DNA of 64,000 nucleotides from Glycomyces sp. YM15 (GCF_016918015.1 NZ_JAERMK010000008.1:62001-126000); one strand, 5' to 3'. Shown: positions 1 to 11,626, counted from the stretch's first letter. Numbers and translations: made by a program. The notes: generated by a model from the letters alone, not told the origin.

Positions 1-1399
1 CGGCGTCGTAGGTGGTGGGCAGGCCGATCGATTCCAGCACCTGCTTGGTGCGGTCGACGAGGTCCACGCGGCCGGTGATGGCGTTCAGGTGCGCGGCATA
101 GACCATGCCCACGGCGACGGCGTCGCCGTGGCGCCAGCGGTAGTGCTCGAGCTTTTCGATGGCGTGGGCGAAGGTGTGCCCGTAGTTGAGGATGGCGCGG
201 CGGCCGCCTTCTTTGAGGTCGGAGCCGACGACTTCGGCTTTGACGGCGATGGCGCGCTCGACGAGTTCGGCGACGACCGGGCTCGATGCGTCCAAGGCCG
301 CTTCGGGGTCGGCTTCCAGAAGCGTGAGGATGACCGGGTCGGCGATGAACCCTGCCTTGACGACCTCGGCGAGGCCGGCCGCGAGGTCGCGCTTCGGCAG
401 GGTGGTGAAGTGGTCGAGGTCGACCAGCACCGCGCGGGGCGGGTGGAAGGCGCCCACGAGGTTCTTGCCCGCGGCGGTGTTGACGCCGGTCTTGCCGCCC
501 ACGGCCGCGTCGACCGCCCCGAGCAGCGAGGTCGGGACGTGCACGACGGCGACGCCGCGCAGCCAGCAGGCCGCGGCGAACCCGGCGAGGTCGGTGACCG
601 CGCCCCCGCCGACGCCGACGACGAGGTCGGTGCGGGTGAAGCCTTCGGCCCCGAGGGCTTCCCAGACCTGCTCGGCGACGCCGACGGTCTTGCCGGCCTC
701 GGCGTCGGGCAGCTCCATGAGGGTGGCCTCGACGTCGTCGGGACACAGCGCGCCGACGCGTTCGGCGAGCGGCGCGGTGCTCGCGGTGTGGAGCACGGCG
801 ACCCTCGAGGCCTTGCCGAGGAACTCGGGCAGGCGGTCGGTGGTGCCGCGTCCGATGAGGACCGGGTAGGGGGTTTCGGCGTCGCGCACCTCGACCGTGC
901 GCGTCGCGAGGCGGGCTTTGATCTCCGCGGTCAGGTCGTCCACGTCTCTTCCGGTGGTGTCGATCGCGATGGTCTCGACCTCGCGGTAGAGCGGCAGCCG
1001 CTCGTCCATGAGGCGGCGGAGGGTGGCGCGCGGGTTCACCTGCAGGAGCGGGCGGCCCTTGTCGATCTCGGTGCGCTTCACCGCTTCGCCGAGGTCCACG
1101 CGCAGGTGGACGACCGTGAGGTCGGCGAGGAGCTTCCGGGTGGACTCGGCGAGGACGGCGCCGCCGCCGAGCGCGAGGACGCCGTCGTGCTCGGCCACGG
1201 CCCGCCGCACGGCTTCGCGTTCGAGAGCGCGGAAGTGCTCCTCGCCTTCGTCCACGAAGATGTCCGGGATCGGCTTGCCCGCGGCGTCGGCGATGTCGGC
1301 GTCCACGTCGCGGAACGGGGCGTCGAGCGCCGCGGCCAGCGCGCGGCCGATCGTGGTCTTGCCCGAGCCCGGGGGCCCGACGATGACGACGAGCGCCAT
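1..1399 (-). CDS. aroKB: Fused shikimate kinase / 3-dehydroquinate synthase (AroK-AroB), 3' end outside window
   Basis: One uninterrupted frame runs from the ATG at 1399 to the left edge (466 codons) and reads first as shikimate kinase, then as 3-dehydroquinate synthase. The kinase part (about residues 1-165) has the Walker A GPPGSGKTT, the shikimate-binding DVDADI and GGGAV, and the lid RPLL. The synthase part (from about 170) has GGGAVTDLAGF, the PTSLLGAVDAAVGGK block and the metal-binding NYGHTFAHAIE. AroB makes 3-dehydroquinate from DAHP; AroK phosphorylates shikimate. Both act in cytosolic aromatic amino-acid synthesis. I translated the junction codon by codon and found no stop or new start. 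The ATG shares one base with the aroC stop (TAATG), so translation is probably coupled. In most actinomycetes these are two adjacent genes. The AroB C-terminus lies outside the window. Confidence 0.9.
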   Translation of the reverse strand, partial: MALVVIVGPPGSGKTTIGRALAAALDAPFRDVDADIADAAGKPIPDIFVDEGEEHFRALEREAVRRAVAEHDGVLALGGGAVLAESTRKLLADLTVVHLRVDLGEAVKRTEIDKGRPLLQVNPRATLRRLMDERLPLYREVETIAIDTTGRDVDDLTAEIKARLATRTVEVRDAETPYPVLIGRGTTDRLPEFLGKASRVAVLHTASTAPLAERVGALCPDDVEATLMELPDAEAGKTVGVAEQVWEALGAEGFTRTDLVVGVGGGAVTDLAGFAAACWLRGVAVVHVPTSLLGAVDAAVGGKTGVNTAAGKNLVGAFHPPRAVLVDLDHFTTLPKRDLAAGLAEVVKAGFIADPVILTLLEADPEAALDASSPVVAELVERAIAVKAEVVGSDLKEGGRRAILNYGHTFAHAIEKLEHYRWRHGDAVAVGMVYAAHLNAITGRVDLVDRTKQVLESIGLPTTYDA

Positions 1400-2577
1400 T
1401 ACTTCACCCGCAGGTGTTCGAGGTACTGCTCGAAGTTGCGGCGGGATTCGGCGAGGGAGTCGCCGCCGAACTTCTCCAGGGCGGCCTCGGCGAGGACGTA
1501 CGCGACCATGTGCTCGGCGACGACGGCCCCGGCGGGGACCGCGCAGACGTCGGAGCGCTGGTTGATCGCCTCGGCGGCTTCGCCGGTGACGGTGTCGATG
1601 GTGCGCAGCGGGCGCGTGAGCGACGAGATGGGCTTGAGCATCGCGGAGACGCGCAGCGGCTGGCCGGTGGTGATGCCGCCTTCGAGGCCGCCGGCGCGGT
1701 CGGTGAGGCGTTCGACGCCGTGCGGTCCGGCGACGATCTCGTCGTGGGCGGAGGAGCCGCGCACCGCGGCCTGCATGAGGCCGTCGCCGATCTCGACGGC
1801 TTTCACCGACTGGATCGACATGAGCGCGGTGGCGAGGCGGGCGTCGAGCTTGCGGTCCCACTGGACGTGGGAGCCGAGGCCGGGCGGGAGGTGGTAGGCG
1901 AGGACCTCGACGACGCCGCCGAGGGTGTCCGCGTCCTTCTTGGCCGCGTCCACTTCGGCGACCATGCGGGCGGAGGCCTCGGGGTCCATGCAGCGCAGCG
2001 GGTCGGCGTCGACGGCGTCGAAGTCGGCCGGGGTCGGCACGAGGCCGTCCTTGGCGCGGACGGGGCCGAGGGCCTTGACGTGGGAGACGATCTCGATGCC
2101 GAAGGCCTGCTTGAGGAAGGCTTTCGCGGCGGTGCCGCCGGCGACGCGGGCGGCGGTCTCGCGGGCGGAGGCGCGCTCGAGGATCGGGCGGGCGTCCTCG
2201 TGGTCGTACTTCTGCATCCCGGCGAGGTCGGCGTGCCCGGGGCGCGGTCGCGTGAGGGGGGCGTTGCGGGCTATCCCTGCGAGTTCGGCCGGGTCGACGG
2301 GGTCGGCGGCCATCACGGTCTCCCACTTGGGCCACTCGGAGTTGCCGACGCGGATGGCGATCGGCGAGCCGAGGGTGCGGCCGTGGCGGACGCCGCCGAT
2401 GAAGCTGACGGCGTCGGCCTCGAACTTCATGCGTGCGCCGCGGCCGTAACCGAGGCGGCGGCGGGCCAGTTCGGCCGCTACCGCGTCGGTGGTGAGCTCG
2501 ATTCCGGCGGGCAGGCCGTCGAGCGTGACCACGAGTTCGGGTCCGTGAGATTCTCCAGCAGTCATCCATCGCAACAC
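1399..2577 (-). CDS. aroC: Chorismate synthase
   Basis: AroC converts 5-enolpyruvylshikimate-3-phosphate to chorismate with reduced FMN, the last step of the shikimate pathway. The 392-residue protein starts [11 protein letters not shown], the family's first signature. It also contains [12 protein letters not shown] and [13 protein letters not shown], and a C-terminal block rich in FMN and substrate contacts including SDVCAVPA. I chose the GTG at 2577 because it places the conserved [11 protein letters not shown] at the N-terminus; an upstream ATG at 2616 would add 13 residues unlike the family. It is followed without a gap by the fused aroKB, so the three activities are probably one transcript. 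Confidence 0.95.
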   Translation of the reverse strand: MLRWMTAGESHGPELVVTLDGLPAGIELTTDAVAAELARRRLGYGRGARMKFEADAVSFIGGVRHGRTLGSPIAIRVGNSEWPKWETVMAADPVDPAELAGIARNAPLTRPRPGHADLAGMQKYDHEDARPILERASARETAARVAGGTAAKAFLKQAFGIEIVSHVKALGPVRAKDGLVPTPADFDAVDADPLRCMDPEASARMVAEVDAAKKDADTLGGVVEVLAYHLPPGLGSHVQWDRKLDARLATALMSIQSVKAVEIGDGLMQAAVRGSSAHDEIVAGPHGVERLTDRAGGLEGGITTGQPLRVSAMLKPISSLTRPLRTIDTVTGEAAEAINQRSDVCAVPAGAVVAEHMVAYVLAEAALEKFGGDSLAESRRNFEQYLEHLRVK

Positions 2578-2703
2578 GCCGTCAAGTCTGCCACCCGGTC
2601 TGATGTGATCGGGCACCTGGTGGAAAGCGTGTCTCAGGGTCTGGGCGCGACTCGGGCCGCTCTCCTCGATGGGGAGCGGCCCGGTCGGCTTGCGGCCTCG
2701 CGG

Positions 2704-3057
2704 CTACATGCCGCCCATGGCCTTGCCGAAGTCGACCAGGACGACCTTGTGGTCGCCGACGACTTCCGCGTCGTGCCCCGGCGGGATCTCGAACACGTCT
2801 CCGGCGTTGATGTCCTTGTCGGTGCCGTCGTCCATGTGGATCTTCAAGTGCCCCTCGACGCAGTAGCCGAGGTGGTTGGCCTGGCAGGAATCGCCGCCCA
2901 CGATCGGTTTGACGTCGTTGGACCAGCGCCAGCCCTTCTCGAACTCGGAGAATTCGACGGGCATGCCGTCGAGCATGACCGTGTCCCTGTGTCCGTGGCC
3001 GCTGAGGTTGACCGTCTGGTCGGGTCGGCTGAAATTCTTGACTGCCAATTGATGCAT
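2704..3057 (-). CDS. Cupin-domain protein
   Basis: A small (117-residue) single-domain cupin. The first half carries GDSCQANHLGYCVEGHLKIHMDDG, close to the cupin G(X)5HXH-type motif 1. The second carries GDVFEIPPGHDAEVVGD, motif 2 with PPGHD. Such proteins often bind a metal ion and may act as small dioxygenases, isomerases or ligand-binding proteins; nothing here fixes the substrate. The ATG at 3057 has GGGGGTGAG just upstream. A frame extension to 3207 lacks cupin sequence and was dropped. It lies between aroC (127 bases downstream on the same strand) and a divergently oriented LacI-type regulator. Confidence 0.75.
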   Translation of the reverse strand: MHQLAVKNFSRPDQTVNLSGHGHRDTVMLDGMPVEFSEFEKGWRWSNDVKPIVGGDSCQANHLGYCVEGHLKIHMDDGTDKDINAGDVFEIPPGHDAEVVGDHKVVLVDFGKAMGGM

Positions 3058-3276
3058 GGTTCTCACCCCCACGGCCGAGTCTATGGCCGCAGCGAGAGCG
3101 GCATTCACGTTTTGGCGACGACCGCGACCTCTGCAAAGGTTTGCCGAGAGCGGGATCGGCGGTCCGCGCCGACCGACTTCTTGGGATCGGGTGGATACAC
3201 TGGTCACTTCGTTCCCAGGTCAACCCCTCATTACTGGAACATTCAACAAAGCTGCATAAGGAAGGACGACGGTGCG

Positions 3277-4329
3277 ATGAGCCCCCAGCACGCGCGGAGA
3301 TCCCCAGACCGCTCCCCGGCACCGCGGTCTCGCAAACCCACGATGGCCGATGTCGCCGCCGAGGTCGGCGTTTCGCGGGCGCTGGTGTCGCTGGTGTTCC
3401 GCGGTCAGCCCGGCGCGAGCCCCGACACCCGCGAGCGGGTCTTCGACGCCGCCGCTCGGCTCGGCTACAGGCCGGACATGGCCGCGCGGCTGCTCGCGCG
3501 CGGCCGCAGCAAGGTCCTCGGCGTGCTCTTCACGGCCAGGAACCCGTACCACATCGACTTGGTGGAAGCGATCTATCCGGCCGCCGAGGATCTCGGCTAC
3601 GACCTGGTGCTGAGTGCGACGGTGCCGACCCGCAACGAGCACAACGCGATCGAGGCGCTCATCGGGCACCGCAGCGAGGCGCTGCTGCTGTGCGGGCCCA
3701 CGATCCCGGACGAGGACGTGACCGAGCTGGGCTCGCGGGTGCCCACGGTGGTGATCGGCAGGCACATCAAGGACGCGCGGGTCGACGTGGTGACCTCGTA
3801 CGACCGACCCGGCGCCCGCGAGGTGGTCGACTACCTGGTGAGCCTCGGGCACCGCGACATCGTGCACGTGGACGCGGGCCACCGGCCGGGCGGGCCGGAG
3901 CGGCGGCGGGCCTACCGGGACGCGATGCGCGCGCACGGGCTGGCCGAACGCATCCGGGTGATCCCGGGGAACCATTCCCAGGAGGGCGGTTCGGAGGCGG
4001 CGCGGCAGCTGCTGGAGGAGGACACGCCGCTGCCCACCGCGGTGTTCGCGGCGAACGACCAGTGCGCGATCGGGCTGCTCGACGTGTTCACGCGGGCCGG
4101 GGTGAAGATCCCCGAGCAGGTCTCGATCGTGGGATACGACGACAGCCACATCGCCGGACTCAGCCACATCGACCTGACGACGGTGCGCCAGGACGTGCCG
4201 CGACTCGCTCGGCTCGCCGTCGAGGCCGCCGATGAACAACTCAGGGGCGCAAGGGATCCGGGCGTGTGCTTGAAACTCGAGTCGAAGCTGGTCGTGCGCG
4301 GCACGAGCGGTCCGCCCGCCTCGGAATGA
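3277..4329 (+). CDS. LacI-family transcriptional regulator
   Basis: A 350-residue sugar-responsive repressor. A basic N-terminal tail of about 20 residues precedes the LacI helix-turn-helix (PTMADVAAEVGVSRALVS, about residues 22-40) and hinge (RPDMAARLLARGRS). A periplasmic-binding-protein-like effector domain follows, with the typical GYDDSHIAGLSHIDLTTV near the end. The ATG at 3277 is preceded by AAGGAAGG at 3257-3264. Its stop lies 69 bases before a secreted GH9 cellulase, and a palindrome of LacI/CebR type sits in that gap. The simplest reading is that it controls the cellulase in response to a cello-oligosaccharide. The helix-turn-helix is not obviously CebR itself, so the effector is inferred from context only. 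Confidence 0.88.
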   Translation: MSPQHARRSPDRSPAPRSRKPTMADVAAEVGVSRALVSLVFRGQPGASPDTRERVFDAAARLGYRPDMAARLLARGRSKVLGVLFTARNPYHIDLVEAIYPAAEDLGYDLVLSATVPTRNEHNAIEALIGHRSEALLLCGPTIPDEDVTELGSRVPTVVIGRHIKDARVDVVTSYDRPGAREVVDYLVSLGHRDIVHVDAGHRPGGPERRRAYRDAMRAHGLAERIRVIPGNHSQEGGSEAARQLLEEDTPLPTAVFAANDQCAIGLLDVFTRAGVKIPEQVSIVGYDDSHIAGLSHIDLTTVRQDVPRLARLAVEAADEQLRGARDPGVCLKLESKLVVRGTSGPPASE

Positions 4330-4358
4330 TTGACATTTACATATTTGAATGACAAGAT
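4330..4358 (+). promoter_or_regulatory. Putative promoter of the GH9 cellulase gene
   Basis: A perfect -35 hexamer TTGACA (4330-4335) is followed after 17 bases by CAAGAT (4353-4358), a weak -10. The region is strikingly AT-rich compared with its surroundings. It overlaps the last bases of the regulator gene's trailer and ends 7 bases before the palindromic operator. Confidence 0.5.
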
Positions 4359-4364
4359 GGCGGA

Positions 4365-4378
4365 TGGTATCGCTCCCA
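4365..4378 (+). promoter_or_regulatory. LacI/CebR-type operator before the cellulase gene
   Basis: TGGTATCGCTCCCA matches the Streptomyces CebR box TGGGAGCGCTCCCA at 12 of 14 positions, with the central CG typical of LacI-family sites. It lies just after the proposed -10 and 21 bases upstream of the cellulase start codon, a position suited to repression. The adjacent LacI-family gene is the likely binder. This is a by-eye match. Confidence 0.55.
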
Positions 4379-4398
4379 AACTCAATGGAGGGCACCCC

Positions 4399-6990
4399 AT
4401 GCCGCGAACCGCACTTCGCCGGAGACGCCTCAGCGTCGCCGTATTGACCGCTCTGGCACTCGGCGCCGCCGCAGTGCCCGCCGCTCAGGCCCTGGCTCAG
4501 GACGAGGAGCCCACCGACCTCATCACCAACGGCGACTTCGCCTCCGGCACGAACGGCTGGTGGACCACGGCCAACCTCACCGGAGCGGTCGCCGACGGCG
4601 AGTGGTGCGTCGACGTTCCCGGCGGCACCGCCAACGCCTGGGACGCCATCGTCGGCCAGGACGGCCTGCCGCTGGCGACCGGCGAATCCTACGAACTGCG
4701 CTTCACCGCCCGCGCCTCGGCCGACGTCAGCGTCCGCACGCTCGTGCAGCGCCCGGTCGACCCCTGGCCGACCGCGGTCGAGGAGTTCCCGCTGCTCGGC
4801 AGCGAGGCGCAGGACTTCAGCTACACCTTCACCGCCAGCGCCGACTGGACGGACGCGCAGCTCGCGTTCCAGATCGGCCGCCACGCCGACCCGTGGCAGT
4901 TCTGCCTATCGGAGGTCCAGTTGCTCACCGGAGCCGAACCGCCCGTGTACGAGCCCGATACCGGGCCGCGCGTACGCGTGAACCAGGTCGGGTACCTGCC
5001 CGACGCCCCCAAGCGGGCCACACTCGTCACCGACGCGGCCGATCCGGTCCCGTGGCAGCTGCACGACGCCGCGGGAGCCCTGGCGGCCGAAGGCGAGTCG
5101 GCGCCGCACGGCCCGGAGTCCACTTCGGGCGAATCGGTGCACGTGATCGACTTCTCTGAAACGTCCGCCACCGGCGAGGGCTTCACCCTCACCGCCGACG
5201 GCGAGACCTCGTATCCATTCAGCATCGGCGGGAACGCCTACGGGGACTTGGCCGTCGACGCCATGTCCTTCTTCTACCCGCAGCGCTCCGGCATCGCCAT
5301 CGACGACGCCATCGCGCCCGGATACGGCCGCGAGGCCGGGCACGTCGACGTCGCACCCAACCAGGGCGACGGAGCCGTGACCTGCTACGCCGAGGCCTGC
5401 GACTACAGCCTCGACGTGAGCGGCGGCTGGTACGACGCGGGCGACCACGGCAAGTACGTCGTCAACGGCGGCATCTCGGTCGCGCAGCTCATGTCCGTCT
5501 ACGAGCGGGCCCTCCACGCCCCCACCGGCGACGCGAGCCGTCTCGCCGACGGCAGCCTGCGCATCCCCGAGCACGGCGACGGCGTGCCCGACGTCCTCGA
5601 CGAGGCCCGCTGGGAGGTCGAGTTCCTGCTCGCCATGCAGGTGCCCGCGGGTGAGGAGCTGGCGGGCATGGCCCACCACAAGATCCACGACGAGAAGTGG
5701 ACCGGCCTGCCGCTCATGCCGGCCGACGACCCCCAGCCGCGCTACCTGCAGCCGCCCTCGACCGCCGCGACCCTGAACCTGGCGGCCGCCGCCGCGCAGG
5801 CCGCGCGCCTGTTCGCCCCCTATGACGCCGAGTTCGCGGCCGAATGCCTGGAAGCGGCCGAGACCGCCTGGGCGGCGGCGCTCGCGCACCCGGACATCTA
5901 CGCGCCGGACACCAGCCCCGACGGCGGCGGCCCGTACGGCGACTCCGACGTGAGCGACGAGTTCTACTGGGCCGCGGCCGAGCTGTTCCTGACCACCGGC
6001 ACGAAGTCCTATGAGGAATACGTGCTCGGCTCGAAGCTGCACGAGGCCGACTCGTTCGGCGCGGGTGCCTTCTACTGGGGCAGCGTGGCCGCCCTCGCGA
6101 AGCTCGACCTGGCCCTGGTGCCGAACGCCCTGCCGGGCCGCGATGACGTGGTCGCGCAGGTCGTGGGCGGGGCCGACAAGTACCTGGAGCTGCAGGCGGC
6201 GAGCCCGTGGAACCTCTCCTACGGCTCGAACGGGACCTTCGACTGGGGCTCCAACAGCGCCGTGCTCAACGAGCTCGTGGTCGTGGCCACCGCCTTCGAC
6301 CTCACCGGCGAGTCGCAGTACCGCGACGGCGTGCTCGTAGGGCTCGACTACATCCTGGGCCGCAACGCCCTCGGCAACTCCTATGTGACCGGTTACGGCT
6401 CGCACGACTCGCACAACATGCACAGCCGCTGGTACGCCAACCAGCTCGACCCGAGCCTGCCGAACCCGCCCGCCGGGACGCTCGCGGGCGGTCCGAACTC
6501 GGTCACGGGCACCTGGGACCCGATCGCGCAGCGCTGGCTCACCGGCTGCGCCCCGCAGCGGTGCTATATCGACGACATCGGGTCGTGGGCCACGAACGAG
6601 CTGACGATCAACTGGAACGCCCCGCTCGCGCAGATCGCGAACTTCGCGGCCGAGCAGGCGACCGGATCGATCGCGTCGACGCCCTCGTGCAAGGTGGAGT
6701 ACATGATCAACGGCCAGTGGCCGGGCGGGTTCAACGCCCAGGTACTCGTCACCAACACCGGTGACAAGCCGCTGAACGACATCACGCTCAAGTGGGCGCT
6801 GCCGACCGGGCAGTCCATCGTGCACTCCTGGAGCGTGGCGCTGGAGCAGGACGGCCACATGGTGACCGCCACCGACGTGGCGGGAGGCCAGGAGCTGAAG
6901 CCGGGCCGCACGTTCACGTTCGGGCTCATCGGCGGGAAGGACGCCCGCACCGCGGTCGCGCCCGCGTCGGTGGCCTGCTCGGCGGTGTAA
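4399..6990 (+). CDS. Secreted glycoside hydrolase family 9 cellulase with CBM4/9 and CBM2 modules
   Basis: An 863-residue modular endoglucanase. An Arg-rich signal peptide (residues 1-33, ending AQALA) is followed by a CBM4/9-type carbohydrate-binding module (from LITNGDFASGTNGWW). Next comes the Ig-like cellulase N-terminal domain (RVNQVGYLPDAPKRA, about 190-280), the GH9 (alpha/alpha)6 domain (about 285-750) and a C-terminal CBM2 (about 764-863, beginning CKVEYMINGQWPGG). The catalytic base lies in YDAGDHGKY near 344 and the proton donor Glu in WATNELTINWNAPL near 730. It should cleave beta-1,4-glucan outside the cell. The ATG at 4399 is preceded by GGAGGG; an upstream TTG at 4330 is inside the -35 box and was rejected. 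The adjacent LacI-type gene and operator suggest cello-oligosaccharide induction. Confidence 0.95.
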   Translation: MPRTALRRRRLSVAVLTALALGAAAVPAAQALAQDEEPTDLITNGDFASGTNGWWTTANLTGAVADGEWCVDVPGGTANAWDAIVGQDGLPLATGESYELRFTARASADVSVRTLVQRPVDPWPTAVEEFPLLGSEAQDFSYTFTASADWTDAQLAFQIGRHADPWQFCLSEVQLLTGAEPPVYEPDTGPRVRVNQVGYLPDAPKRATLVTDAADPVPWQLHDAAGALAAEGESAPHGPESTSGESVHVIDFSETSATGEGFTLTADGETSYPFSIGGNAYGDLAVDAMSFFYPQRSGIAIDDAIAPGYGREAGHVDVAPNQGDGAVTCYAEACDYSLDVSGGWYDAGDHGKYVVNGGISVAQLMSVYERALHAPTGDASRLADGSLRIPEHGDGVPDVLDEARWEVEFLLAMQVPAGEELAGMAHHKIHDEKWTGLPLMPADDPQPRYLQPPSTAATLNLAAAAAQAARLFAPYDAEFAAECLEAAETAWAAALAHPDIYAPDTSPDGGGPYGDSDVSDEFYWAAAELFLTTGTKSYEEYVLGSKLHEADSFGAGAFYWGSVAALAKLDLALVPNALPGRDDVVAQVVGGADKYLELQAASPWNLSYGSNGTFDWGSNSAVLNELVVVATAFDLTGESQYRDGVLVGLDYILGRNALGNSYVTGYGSHDSHNMHSRWYANQLDPSLPNPPAGTLAGGPNSVTGTWDPIAQRWLTGCAPQRCYIDDIGSWATNELTINWNAPLAQIANFAAEQATGSIASTPSCKVEYMINGQWPGGFNAQVLVTNTGDKPLNDITLKWALPTGQSIVHSWSVALEQDGHMVTATDVAGGQELKPGRTFTFGLIGGKDARTAVAPASVACSAV

Positions 6991-7000
6991 GGAACGCGAC

Positions 7001-7031
7001 GGGGCGGCCACCGGATCGCGGTGGCCGCCCC
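7001..7031. terminator. Bidirectional hairpin between the convergent cellulase and small secreted protein genes
   Basis: Arms GGGGCGGCCACC (7001-7012) and GGTGGCCGCCCC (7020-7031) pair perfectly over 12 bases with a 7-base loop. The hairpin starts 10 bases after the cellulase stop and 30 bases from the stop of the opposing gene. There is no clear U-tract, as is common in actinomycetes. Confidence 0.75.
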
Positions 7032-7061
7032 GAGGCGTGTGAGCGGAAGTCGCTGCGGCGA

Positions 7062-7457
7062 CTAGCCGTGGTCCATCTGGTGCTTCGACGAGCCGCAGAC
7101 CTTGTCGACATCCGAGGTGCCGAGCAGGCCGAGACTGCCGGCGTTGCTCCAGTCCCAGTTCAAAGCGCAGACGTTCGAGCCGATGTTGACGCCGTCCGGG
7201 TTCTGGTCCGAGCCGCTGCACAGGTCCGTCTCGTCGCTCTTGTCGACGTTCAGCAGGCTGATGACGTCGCCGCTCCAGTTGCCGACGCACAGGTTCGACA
7301 GGACGTTGACCCCGCCGGAGTCCTGCGGTTGGTACTCGTAGCCGCGCTCGACCATGGGAGCGGTGGTCTCGGCGGCCATGGCAGGTGGGGCCATGCCGGC
7401 GGCCATGATGCCCGCGGCGGCTGCGGCCACCGCGGCTTTGGCGATCAAGCGAATCAC
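7062..7457 (-). CDS. Small secreted protein with two Cys-containing repeats
   Basis: About 131 residues: a signal peptide ending near APPAMA, then two copies of a unit of roughly 40 residues. The units read GVNVLSNLCVGNW...SLLN...C and GVNIGSNVCALNW...GLLG...C, each with two cysteines. The GVN-SN-C spacing is loosely reminiscent of chaplin/rodlin-type cell-surface proteins, but the sequence does not match their known repeats well enough to name it. The GTG at 7457 is preferred because AGAGG lies 5 bases upstream; a GTG at 7463 would sit on top of that ribosome-binding site. It is convergent with the cellulase gene. The function is unknown and a cell-surface role is a guess. Confidence 0.7.
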   Translation of the reverse strand: MIRLIAKAAVAAAAAGIMAAGMAPPAMAAETTAPMVERGYEYQPQDSGGVNVLSNLCVGNWSGDVISLLNVDKSDETDLCSGSDQNPDGVNIGSNVCALNWDWSNAGSLGLLGTSDVDKVCGSSKHQMDHG

Positions 7458-7605
7458 ATTCACCTCTCAGTGCTCGATGTCCCTCTTGACCCTTTTGTCG
7501 CGGGTCGGCCACGAATATAACTACTGAGCTGCGCCGGAAAAGGGAAACCGCAGAACCGGGCCGCATTGCCCGGCTTCACTCTTCGGCGCGTTACAGATAG
7601 GACGC

Positions 7606-8214
7606 TCACCAAGCGATCCACGGTTCGGTCGCCACGGCCGCCGCCGCGCCGGCGAGCATCGCCGGACCGTAGGGGAAATCCTTGCGGCCCATGGACATGA
7701 CGGCGAGCGCCTGGCCGCCTCCCACAAGGATCGTGGCCGCGAGCGCCAGCGCCGCCGCTTCCCATGCGGCCCAACCGGTGACGAGGCCGAGCAGCCCGGC
7801 GAGCTTGACATCGCCGAAGCCGATCTGGCCGGTCGCGCAGCCGATGCCGTACAGCGCCATGGCGATCGCGGCGCAGGCGACGGCTCGCAGCTGCGTGTCG
7901 GGTTCGCCGGTGGCGATGAGGAGCGCTCCCGCGAGAGGGTACGCGGGCAGGATGAGCACGTCGGGCAGCCGCCGCTGGTAGACGTCGATCCAGCCCGCCG
8001 CGATGCCGACGGCGGCGACCGTGCCGAGGGCGCATCCGTGCAGCAGTCCGTCTGCGCGCCAAGCGATCAGCAGAGCGACGGCGAGGCTCACGCTCTTGAC
8101 GAGGCGCGGGTCGGGGTGGCGGTCGGTCGCCAGGGCGACGCAGCGTCCCAGGCCTGGACCCGCGAGGAGGGCGGCCGTGGCCGCGCCGATATAGAGAGCA
8201 CCGGGGAAGAGCAC
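7606..8214 (-). CDS. A24-family prepilin peptidase (short form)
   Basis: About 202 residues, almost entirely hydrophobic, with six to seven membrane segments. The two catalytic aspartates of the A24 aspartyl proteases are visible in GWIDVYQRRLPD and GFGDVKLAG. The C-terminal FPYGPAM is also typical. The N-terminal methyltransferase domain of classical PilD is absent, as in many actinobacterial versions. It would cleave type IV prepilin-like or Tad/Flp pilin leaders at the inner face of the membrane. No pilin genes are nearby, so its substrate is elsewhere. The GTG at 8214 places the first membrane segment at the N-terminus; an ATG at 8424 would add 70 basic residues unlike the family. Confidence 0.8.
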   Translation of the reverse strand: MLFPGALYIGAATAALLAGPGLGRCVALATDRHPDPRLVKSVSLAVALLIAWRADGLLHGCALGTVAAVGIAAGWIDVYQRRLPDVLILPAYPLAGALLIATGEPDTQLRAVACAAIAMALYGIGCATGQIGFGDVKLAGLLGLVTGWAAWEAAALALAATILVGGGQALAVMSMGRKDFPYGPAMLAGAAAAVATEPWIAW

Positions 8215-8254
8215 GCTGCGATGCTCGCATTCCGTTGCGGCGGAATACGGGAGC

Positions 8255-8278
8255 GACGCGGCCGCGTTCGGCCGCGTC
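8255..8278. terminator. Perfect 10-bp hairpin downstream of uvrA
   Basis: GACGCGGCCG (8255-8264) and CGGCCGCGTC (8269-8278) pair perfectly around a 4-base loop. It lies 217 bases beyond the uvrA stop, between uvrA and the prepilin peptidase start. A run CCCTTTT follows only on the plus strand, where there is no gene to terminate, so its role is uncertain. The rest of 8215-8494 shows nothing else I can name. Confidence 0.35.
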
Positions 8279-8494
8279 GCCCTTTTCGTTCGTCTTCGGT
8301 TGGGGCGCCGCGGGACCAGTTGGCCAAGTGACGGTGCGGCCTCGGGCCGAGCGGTTCCGCAGGCTGCGAGGCGGCGCCAGGACCGCAAAACGGCGCCGAG
8401 CTCACCGCTCGCCCCGACCGGCACTTGACACCGGGGGACGCGAGCCGCAGGCGGACGTGGCGACTTCGTCGCCCTCTTGCAGCCTCGGGAACCT

Positions 8495-11491
<2,997 letters not shown>

Positions 11492-11497
11492 GGTGGG

Positions 11498-11520
11498 AAT
11501 CTAACGTTCGGGTCCGACAG
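11498..11520 (-). promoter_or_regulatory. RecA-NDp/PafBC-type DNA-damage promoter of uvrA
   Basis: On the minus strand CTGTCGGAC (11520-11512), eight bases, then TAGATT (11503-11498). This fits the mycobacterial LexA-independent damage promoter TTGTCRGTG-N8-TAnnnT in spacing, in the TGTCR core and in the -10. The GTG start of uvrA begins 6 bases after it, consistent with a leaderless transcript. uvrA is a known member of this regulon in mycobacteria. Confidence 0.6.
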
Positions 11521-11626
11521 TTCTGGGAGCCCCGCTGTTCGAGGGAGCGCCGCCCTACGAGGCTACTCCCCCGCGTACTGCGGTTCCGTACGCCGATGTG
11601 ACCTTTGACTCAGCCTTTACGCTTAC

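Noticed and set aside
11492-11560. A LexA box upstream of uvrA
   Set aside because: Only single half-sites (GTTCG, TTCGA) are present; the second half does not match TCGAAC-N4-GTTCGA.
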